NCBI RefSeq assembly: GCF_017996735.1
Contig: NZ_JAGOGJ010000002.1
Coordinates: forward strand, 124,001 to 188,000
Source: Niveispirillum sp.
GTDB taxonomy: Bacteria > Pseudomonadota > Alphaproteobacteria > Azospirillales > Azospirillaceae
Direction: 5' to 3'
Length of the DNA: 64,000 bases
Notes under the pieces: generated by a model
The model's database searches: none
The model's input: the letters and a program-made list of their open reading frames with translations, nothing else
Told to the model about the DNA's origin: nothing
Shown: piece by piece, positions 1 through 6,363 of the stretch
Layout of the letters: every line of letters starts with the position of its first letter
Numbering within the stretch: the stretch's first letter is position 1
Program-made: the position numbers and the translations under genes

Positions 1-1
1 G

Positions 2-136
2 GTGCGGCTGCTGCTGGCGCTGGATGGCGGCTATCGGGGTTTGAGCCGCTGGGACGCGCTGATGGTCGGGCCGGAAGAGGTGGCCAGGGTGACGGGGGAG
101 GGGTCGGGGCTGCTGGTGGTGATGACGGGGGTGTAG
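2..136 (+). CDS. C-terminal fragment of an unrecognised protein
   Basis: An open frame enters from the left edge and ends in TAG at 134-136, giving about 44 residues (it reads RLLLALDGGYRGLSRWDALM, then MVGPEEVARVTGEG, and ends VVMTGV). I do not recognise the family from this tail. It runs toward the leftward MFS gene, and the two are separated by a palindromic repeat, which is a sensible arrangement for the real end of a gene. It could be a chance frame in GC-rich DNA; no start or domain is visible. Confidence 0.4.
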   Translation: MRLLLALDGGYRGLSRWDALMVGPEEVARVTGEGSGLLVVMTGV

Positions 137-149
137 GGGGAGGGTTGTT

Positions 150-300
150 CCCTCACCCTCCCAAGCCTTTGCAGGCTTGGGCCCCTCCCTCTCCCACTTT
201 CGTGGGCGAGGGGCGAAATCAAGCTCAAGGTGTGTTTCCGTCCCTCGCCCGCCTGGCGGGAGAGGGAGGGGCCCGCCGCGTCGCGGTGGGAGGGTGAGGG
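150..300. repeat. Palindromic intergenic repeat, copy 1
   Basis: The outer arms CCCTCACCCTCCC and GGGAGGGTGAGGG enclose a set of smaller hairpins: AAGCCT/AGGCTT, CCCAC/GTGGG, CCCGCC/GGCGGG and CCGCG/CGCGG. The same plan recurs at 3588-3796 and 32323-32475. It lies between the convergent ends of the left-edge fragment and the MFS gene, so it may also stop transcription from both sides. Confidence 0.9.
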
Positions 301-302
301 GG

Positions 303-1523
303 CTAGGCTGCCGCTTTCGTCCGCTGGTTCAGCAGGAACAGCGTCACGGCGATGGCACCCATGGGCACCAGCGCCATGTAAAACGCCGTGTGGCCGCCCA
401 GCCGGTCGAACAGGAAGCCGGTGACGAAGGAGCCGAAGGTGCCGCCCAGGGCGGAGAACACCACAATCAGGCCGGTCATGGCGGCATGGTCATGCTTGGG
501 CAGGGCCGACAGGATCACCGAGTTGATCACCGGATAGATCGGCGCCATGAACAGGCCGATCAAAGGCAGCATGAAGGCGGCGATGGGGGCCGCCAGCCAG
601 TTGGCCTCCGCCATTGGCTGCACCCCTTCGGCCAACGGCAGGGTCAGCAGGACCAGGGCCGTCATGGCCACCAGACAACCGGCCAGGAACGGGAACCAGC
701 CGATACGGGCCAGCGCCACGCCCGCCCCCAGCCGGCCCAGCGCGATGCCGGCGGCGAAAATGCTGGTGGCCTGGATCGACATGGCGGCGGGCAGATGCAG
801 TACCTCCGCGTTGAAGGTGGGCAGCCAGGTGCCGATGGCCTGTTCGATCAGGACATAGAGAAAGGCCGAGGCCAGGAAGACCACGGCGATGGGGGTGACG
901 GCCAGGCGCGCCATCTGTTGCAGGCCGGGCTTGGCGTCCGGCGCATGCGCCTCGCTTTCATCCAGGGGCGTGATGGCCCAGAGTGCTGCAGCGGCAAAGG
1001 CGATGGCGGACAGGACCCAATAGACATTGAGCCAGGAGGGATCGGCGGGGTTGTCCTGATTCACGAACAGGCTGAACAGCCAGTAGCTGCCCAATACACC
1101 CAGCATGAACACGCCCTCGATCAGGTTGGTCAGGCTGGCATGGCCCTGTTTGTCGCGGGTCAGCAGGCCGATGGAGGAATATGCCGCCACCTTCACATGC
1201 GCAAAGCCGACGCCGATGCAGAAAAACATCAGCTTCATGGCCCAGAAGGCCGACAGGAAAGGCATCAGGGCCGCCGCCAGCCCCTCCAGCACCAGCGCCG
1301 CGATCATGGCGCGGCGATAGCCGATGCGGGGCAGAAAGCTGGCGACGATGAAGCTGGTGATGGCGATGGGCAGATCCTTGTAGGCCTCCAGCCGCCCCGC
1401 CTCCAGCTTGGTCACGCCAAAGCTCTGGATCGATTGCAGGATGACCGTGCCCACCGAATTCAGCAGCATGGCAAAGACCACATAGGTCAAAGCCACCGCC
1501 AGTACCGCCCGTCCGTTACGCAT
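303..1523 (-). CDS. MFS sugar permease (FucP/GlcP-like)
   Basis: A 406-residue protein with about twelve hydrophobic segments spread over its whole length, the normal size for a major facilitator permease. It begins MRNGRAVLAVALTYVVF, so the first membrane segment starts almost at once. Loops such as PRIGYRRAM after segment two and LFDRLGGH late in the protein resemble MFS signature loops. It is the last gene of the leftward sugar locus, 47 bp after the glycosidase, and probably brings the disaccharide or released sugar across the inner membrane. In Caulobacter an analogous maltose locus pairs a TonB receptor with such a permease. The exact substrate is inferred from context only. Confidence 0.85.
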   Translation of the reverse strand: MRNGRAVLAVALTYVVFAMLLNSVGTVILQSIQSFGVTKLEAGRLEAYKDLPIAITSFIVASFLPRIGYRRAMIAALVLEGLAAALMPFLSAFWAMKLMFFCIGVGFAHVKVAAYSSIGLLTRDKQGHASLTNLIEGVFMLGVLGSYWLFSLFVNQDNPADPSWLNVYWVLSAIAFAAAALWAITPLDESEAHAPDAKPGLQQMARLAVTPIAVVFLASAFLYVLIEQAIGTWLPTFNAEVLHLPAAMSIQATSIFAAGIALGRLGAGVALARIGWFPFLAGCLVAMTALVLLTLPLAEGVQPMAEANWLAAPIAAFMLPLIGLFMAPIYPVINSVILSALPKHDHAAMTGLIVVFSALGGTFGSFVTGFLFDRLGGHTAFYMALVPMGAIAVTLFLLNQRTKAAA

Positions 1524-1570
1524 GCCTCATATCCTTCCCTGTTCCGTTCTTGTTGGTTTGGCGCTGTTTG

Positions 1571-3553
1571 TCAAAGGGCCGGTGGTTTGACGGCCAGATA
1601 GACCGTGCTCCACAACTGGGCGGCGTTGGATTCCGTCTGATCCCCGCCGCCCTGGCCGAAGGGGCGGTAGCTGAAGCGGCCGCTATTATAGGCCCAGGAC
1701 CAGAGCTCAGAGGTCTGCTGATCGGCCGGCACGGCGCGGATCGCCCGCCACAGGGCGCGCTGGGCCGCGTGCAGGCGGGTGCGGGTGACGGCGGGCAGGT
1801 CGGTGCGCGCCAGTTGCCGTTCCAGGCCGGCGGCCATCAAGGCCTGCTGCCAGGACCAGATCACGGCGCCGTGGTAGTAGCCGGGGCCGAATTCGGCGCG
1901 GATGGGGGCGGGGGCCCAGGCGGCGTTGGCCACCACCATACCGGCATCGGTCATCAGGCCGGCGGGCAGGCGGTGCAGCAAGGGGGCGATGGCACGGTCC
2001 AGGGTGGCGGCATCGGGGTTCAGGAACAGCAGCGCAAAGCCCGTGTCGGAATGCATGACGGGCAGGGGGCGGCCGGCATCATCCAGGGAAAGCGCGTCGA
2101 AACTCAAGGGGCCGGGGGGCCGGGGGGCGGCGTCGATGCCCAGTTCGGCGGCAAAGCGGTTGGCGGCGGCCTGGGCTTCGGGTGCCGGGATGGTGACGGC
2201 GAAAAGACCGGGGGCCTTGTCGGTCCAGACCTTCGCCAGAGTTTCAGCGTGTGACAGGTCACGGGCGTAGGGTGCCATCAGGCCGGATGTGTGCAGGCGG
2301 GTGATGGCGGCCAGGGCGGCGGGTGCCAGGACGGCATTGACGCTGTAGGAATAGCGGCCGCCGGCCAGCCCTTCCTGGCTGTCGCGCCAGTCGCCCACCT
2401 TCTGTCCCGCCGGCAGGGGGATCAGGTTGGTGGCCACCGGGTCGGCGGCGAAGGCTTGCGCGCGGGTCAGGACGAAGGACAGGTTGCGGGCCAGCAGGGT
2501 GCCATAGGCCTCGCCCGATTGGGTGCGCCGCGCCAGGAACAATCGGGCGTCGCGGGCGGGGATGCGGCCCAGGTAATCGGCCAGGATGGGGGCCAGCATC
2601 AGATCATCATCGACCATCTTGTAATCAAAGAGGGGATCGGCGCTGCTGTTTCCCTGTTCCAGGCGGTGGCGCAGGACGGCGAATTCGCCCACATCCTCCT
2701 CATGCGCGACATCGCCAGACGGGCTGAGCCGTTCCAGGACGGCACCCAGCCCGGCCTCAATGGCGGCCGGTTGCAGAACCGGCATCAGCAGGCGCAGCGA
2801 CATCAGCGTGTCGCGCCCGAAATAGGTGTTGTAGGCCCAGGACCCGGCCATCAGCTTTTCCCGGTAGCTGAGGAAATCCAGCACCTGCCTTGCCTTCTGG
2901 TCGGGGGCGGCTTTGTCGTTCAGCAGGTCGGACAGGGCGATGGGGGTCAGGGGCATTTCCCCACTGACCGCCGTCAGTGTCAGGCGCAGGGCGGGGGCGG
3001 GGGTGGAGAGGGTGACGGAGCCGTCGGGGTTGGCCGTGGCGGTGCCGTTCAGTGGGGTCAGGGTCAAGAGACAGCCGGGAGCGCCGTCCAGACGGTCACG
3101 CTGCCAAAGGACGGTGCTGCCGTTGACGGTTGGCGTGGTTTCCACCGGGGGCTGACGCGTGGAGGATTGCTGAAAGTCGCGCAAGATGCGGATGCTGGAC
3201 AGGATCGTGTGGCGGAGGGTCAGGCTTTGGGTCGCGACCGTCACCGTGGTTTCGATGCCGTGCAGGGGGCGGCCCCGGATATCCGGGATGGTGATGGGGG
3301 AGAGGGGGCCGGCGGTGATGGCGGCCTGGCTGTCGGTCCACAGGCCGATGCCGGCATTGCCGGCGGGAAAGGCCACCACGATCCGGCCCGCCCCTGCCAC
3401 CAGATGGGCGGAGACGGGGCCGTCTCGCAGGAACAGGTTCTGATGCTGCCCGACCGTCAGGTCGAAACGCAGTGCATCCTCCCCCCAGGCGGGACCCGCC
3501 AGAAGCAGGGCCAGCAGCGGCAGGGTCTTGCCGAGGCGGGTCAGGCGGGGCAT
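1571..3553 (-). CDS. Exported (alpha/alpha)6-barrel glycosidase, debranching-enzyme-like
   Basis: A 660-residue protein with a signal peptide (basic MPRLTRLGK, then a leucine/alanine core ending near PAWG, cut before ED). After an N-terminal beta-rich part come motifs of six-hairpin glycosidases: a segment containing YFGRDTLMS, resembling the GRDT motif of amylo-1,6-glucosidase/glycogen debranching domains, then GDWRDSQEG, and near the end YHGAVIWSWQQ. This suggests a periplasmic or surface hydrolase acting on alpha-glucans or oligosaccharides. It lies between the TonB receptor and the permease genes. I can place it in the GH15/GH37/GH63/GDE structural clan but not in one GH family. Confidence 0.7.
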   Translation of the reverse strand: MPRLTRLGKTLPLLALLLAGPAWGEDALRFDLTVGQHQNLFLRDGPVSAHLVAGAGRIVVAFPAGNAGIGLWTDSQAAITAGPLSPITIPDIRGRPLHGIETTVTVATQSLTLRHTILSSIRILRDFQQSSTRQPPVETTPTVNGSTVLWQRDRLDGAPGCLLTLTPLNGTATANPDGSVTLSTPAPALRLTLTAVSGEMPLTPIALSDLLNDKAAPDQKARQVLDFLSYREKLMAGSWAYNTYFGRDTLMSLRLLMPVLQPAAIEAGLGAVLERLSPSGDVAHEEDVGEFAVLRHRLEQGNSSADPLFDYKMVDDDLMLAPILADYLGRIPARDARLFLARRTQSGEAYGTLLARNLSFVLTRAQAFAADPVATNLIPLPAGQKVGDWRDSQEGLAGGRYSYSVNAVLAPAALAAITRLHTSGLMAPYARDLSHAETLAKVWTDKAPGLFAVTIPAPEAQAAANRFAAELGIDAAPRPPGPLSFDALSLDDAGRPLPVMHSDTGFALLFLNPDAATLDRAIAPLLHRLPAGLMTDAGMVVANAAWAPAPIRAEFGPGYYHGAVIWSWQQALMAAGLERQLARTDLPAVTRTRLHAAQRALWRAIRAVPADQQTSELWSWAYNSGRFSYRPFGQGGGDQTESNAAQLWSTVYLAVKPPAL

Positions 3554-3587
3554 GGCGGGCTCCGGGGTGGAGGATGCGGGAAAAGGA

Positions 3588-3796
3588 CCCTCACCCTCCC
3601 GTTGGCTGGCGCCAACGGGCCCCTCCCTCTCCCACCTTCGTGGGCGAGGGGCGAAACTTTAGGGGTGAGCCTTGTTCTGCCCCTTTTCCACTATTGTGAG
3701 CGAGGGGCGGAACTTGGTGTTGAGCCTTATTTCGCCCCTCTACCGCTTGCGGGAGAGGGAGGGGCCCGAACGCGGTAGCGTTTGGGAGGGTGAGGG
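3588..3796. repeat. Palindromic intergenic repeat, copy 2 (expanded)
   Basis: Same outer arms as the copies at 150-300 and 32323-32475. The element is about 209 bp because an internal module is duplicated: a gCGAGGGGCGgAACTT segment followed by a GAGCCTT segment occurs twice. Local hairpins are GTTGGC/GCCAAC, CCCAC/GTGGG and AACGC/GCGTT. It fills almost the whole gap between the TonB receptor and the glycosidase and may weaken transcription or stabilise the upstream mRNA. Confidence 0.9.
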
Positions 3797-3813
3797 AGTG
3801 ACGCTGCGGCGGT

Positions 3814-6258
3814 TTAGAACTTCGTCGCCACCGACATCTTCACGTTACGCCCGAAGATGGGGCGGCCCATGAACACGCCGCTGGTGTTGGCGCCGCCGAT
3901 GATGCGGGCATTGCCCTCGGTCAGGCCCAACTCGTCCGTCAGGTTGGTGCCCGACAGCATCACCGTCACGTCATCGCCGATATCGGCGGAGATGCCGGCA
4001 TCGATCGTGTCGAAGCTGGGCAGGCGCTGGGCGTTTTCCACATCGGCCCAACGCTTGCCGGTGTAGTTGTAGCTGGCGAAGAAGCGCAGCTTGCCCCAGT
4101 CCATGGGCACGTCATAGGAGGGCGAGAAGGTGAACTGGATCTTCGGCTGACGCTGCACCTGATTGCCGCTGTTTGGGCCGAAATCCTTGAACTCGCCCTT
4201 CTGGTAGTTACCGCGCAGGGCCAGGTTCAGGTTTTCCAGCGGGTTGACCATCAGTTCGAATTCCACGCCATAGGCCTTGGAACCGCCGATGCGGGTCAAC
4301 TGTGTCTGGCTGCCATCGGGATTGATGATGAACTGCTGGAAGGGCAGGCCTTCGAACTTGTTGTGGAAGAAGGTGACATAGGCAGCATAGTCGGACGTGC
4401 GGGTCTTCAGGCCGATTTCCTGCTGATCGATCTTCTGCATCTGGTCCTGGCCGTCACGCAGATTGTCGAATTGCGGGAACTTGAAGCCGCTGTTCAGGCG
4501 ACCGAACACCGACAGGTCGCCCGTCAGATAGTAGTTCACGCCCGCCGTCCAGGAGGTTTCCGTGTTGGAATAATCCAGCGTGCGGAAGGAGCCGTTCAGG
4601 ACCGAGGTGGCGTTGTTCGACAGGGTCAGCGGATTGCCGTCCAGATCCATGGTCGAGACGTTTTCCAGGGTCGCATTGACCTTCTGCTTTTCCACACGGC
4701 CACCGATATCGATGCGCAGATCTTCGGTCAGCGCCCATTCATCGGCGATGAAGGCGGCGATGTTCTGGCCGTTATAGCTGGCATTGACGTCGAAGAAGGA
4801 GGTGCCGACAAAGCCGTTGCGCGTGACCTTGGCGCCGTTATTGAGCGTCAGGTTGATCAGCTTGGCATTGGGCGTGGCCGTCATCAGGACATTGTTGCCC
4901 AGGTACCAGAGATCCTTGGACGAATAATCGGCGAAATAGGCGCCGATGGTGATGGTGTTGCCGTCGAAGATCTCACGGCTGAAACGGATATCGTCGGTGA
5001 AGCTTTCGATATCCTTGTCCACCGACCAGAGGCCGGCCGTGATCACCTGTGTGTTCAGGTCGGTGATGGCGCCGCCGCCATTGGCGAAGCTGGCGGAACC
5101 GGCCGTGGCCGTGCGGCCGGCGGCGGCGACCACGGCGGCATTGCCGTTGGCGGACGTGATCTGATCGTTGATGAAGCTGCCGAGCGTCTGCGGATTGGCG
5201 CCCGTGAACAGGCCGCGCGTATCGGCCTGACCCTTCAGGTAGTTCATCTTATTGCTGACCGTCCATTCCCCGAAGGTCAGGTCGATCGTGTTGCCCACAA
5301 CCGCGGCCTTCACGCCACGGCCATCGGCGAAATCGCGGCGGATGGTGCCGGGCGTGGCGCCGGGGGTGACCTCCAGCACGACATTGCGCAGATCATTGCC
5401 CAGGAAGGTGCCGGTGCCGGCATCAAAGCCCGGAAATTCCTTGATGGTCTTGCCATTGTTGGAAGAAATCAGCGGGATGGCGGTGTAGAAGGCGTTCTTG
5501 TCGCTGGTGTAACGGCCGTAGAAGGTGACCTCGCCGTTTTCCAGGACCTTGGTGATGTTGCCGCTGACCTGACCGCCACGATCGGCGGGGAATTCGGTGT
5601 CGCGGATGCCGTCCGACGTACGGTAGAAGCCGCCGACCGAGAACAGCAGATCCTTGTCCAGGGCCCCCTGGTAATAGGTGTCGAACCGGTACAGGCCCTC
5701 ATCCCCCACGGTCAGCTTCAGGCTGCCTTCGGGGTCTTCCTTGCCCTTGCGCTGGATGAAGTTGATGGTGGCGCCCGGCTGACCGTTGGAGAAGATGGGC
5801 GAGGGGCCGCCGCGCAGCACCTCCACCCGCTCCACCGTGTCATCCAGACGGAACAGGGTGCTGTTTTCCAGGAAGGAAAGGGTGGGCGGCGGGAACAGGG
5901 GCGAGCCGTCCAACTGTACCGTGATGAAGGGCGCGTCGCCGCCACCGGGGAAGCCGCGCACATCGATATTGGCGCCGGACGTGCCGGACGAGCTTTCAAC
6001 CCAGACGCCGGGGACGATCTTCAGGAGGTCGGCGGTGCTGGCGGGCTGCTGCTCGGCGATGGCTTCGGCATCGGCGGTAGTGATGGAGAAGCTGGCATCC
6101 AGCTTCTTGATACCGTCGGAGCGCGCCACACCGGTGACGATGATCTCCTCCAGCATGGCACCCTGGCCGGCTTCCTGCGCCTGGGCAGCACCCAAGGCGG
6201 GCAGCAGCAGGGCCGCGAAGGCGGCACCGGTCAGCAGCTTCTTGTCAAACTTTGTCAT
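3814..6258 (-). CDS. TonB-dependent outer-membrane receptor (maltodextrin-type)
   Basis: I choose the ATG at 6258 (MTKFDKKLLTGAAFAALLLP) because it follows a GGGAGG ribosome site and opens directly into a signal peptide ending near AQAQ; an upstream in-frame ATG at 6282 lacks this. The 814-residue protein has a TonB-box-like EEIIVTG near residue 38, then a plug domain (VPGVWVE, VRGFPGG, VEVLRGGPSPI), then a long 22-strand-type barrel ending in a terminal Phe (MSVATKF). It should import the sugar through the outer membrane using TonB energy. It is 105 bp after the phosphorylase gene and followed by the exported glycosidase and the permease, which points to a maltose or related alpha-glucoside. 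Substrate is inferred. Confidence 0.93.
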   Translation of the reverse strand: MTKFDKKLLTGAAFAALLLPALGAAQAQEAGQGAMLEEIIVTGVARSDGIKKLDASFSITTADAEAIAEQQPASTADLLKIVPGVWVESSSGTSGANIDVRGFPGGGDAPFITVQLDGSPLFPPPTLSFLENSTLFRLDDTVERVEVLRGGPSPIFSNGQPGATINFIQRKGKEDPEGSLKLTVGDEGLYRFDTYYQGALDKDLLFSVGGFYRTSDGIRDTEFPADRGGQVSGNITKVLENGEVTFYGRYTSDKNAFYTAIPLISSNNGKTIKEFPGFDAGTGTFLGNDLRNVVLEVTPGATPGTIRRDFADGRGVKAAVVGNTIDLTFGEWTVSNKMNYLKGQADTRGLFTGANPQTLGSFINDQITSANGNAAVVAAAGRTATAGSASFANGGGAITDLNTQVITAGLWSVDKDIESFTDDIRFSREIFDGNTITIGAYFADYSSKDLWYLGNNVLMTATPNAKLINLTLNNGAKVTRNGFVGTSFFDVNASYNGQNIAAFIADEWALTEDLRIDIGGRVEKQKVNATLENVSTMDLDGNPLTLSNNATSVLNGSFRTLDYSNTETSWTAGVNYYLTGDLSVFGRLNSGFKFPQFDNLRDGQDQMQKIDQQEIGLKTRTSDYAAYVTFFHNKFEGLPFQQFIINPDGSQTQLTRIGGSKAYGVEFELMVNPLENLNLALRGNYQKGEFKDFGPNSGNQVQRQPKIQFTFSPSYDVPMDWGKLRFFASYNYTGKRWADVENAQRLPSFDTIDAGISADIGDDVTVMLSGTNLTDELGLTEGNARIIGGANTSGVFMGRPIFGRNVKMSVATKF

Positions 6259-6321
6259 AGGGACCTCCCGTATGAGCATCACCCGGATGCTTCTTGATTG
6301 ATGGGCTATCGTTTGTTTCCG

Positions 6322-6360
6322 TCCGGGCGACGCATCCCCCCTCTCGGGATGGCGCCCGGA
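6322..6360. other. Long stem-loop between phosphorylase and receptor genes
   Basis: TCCGGGCG at 6322-6329 pairs with CGCCCGGA at 6353-6360, and an inner ATCCC pairs with GGGAT. The structure starts three bases after the phosphorylase stop codon and has no T-rich tract on the minus strand, so it looks more like an mRNA-stabilising or partial-termination element than a classic terminator. Confidence 0.6.
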
Positions 6361-6363
6361 TTG

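Noticed and set aside
4363..6297. 644-codon rightward open frame over the TonB receptor
   Set aside because: It is antisense to a receptor with clear plug, barrel and terminal Phe, and has no domain or ribosome site of its own. The same reasoning removes the other long antisense frames in this GC-rich window.
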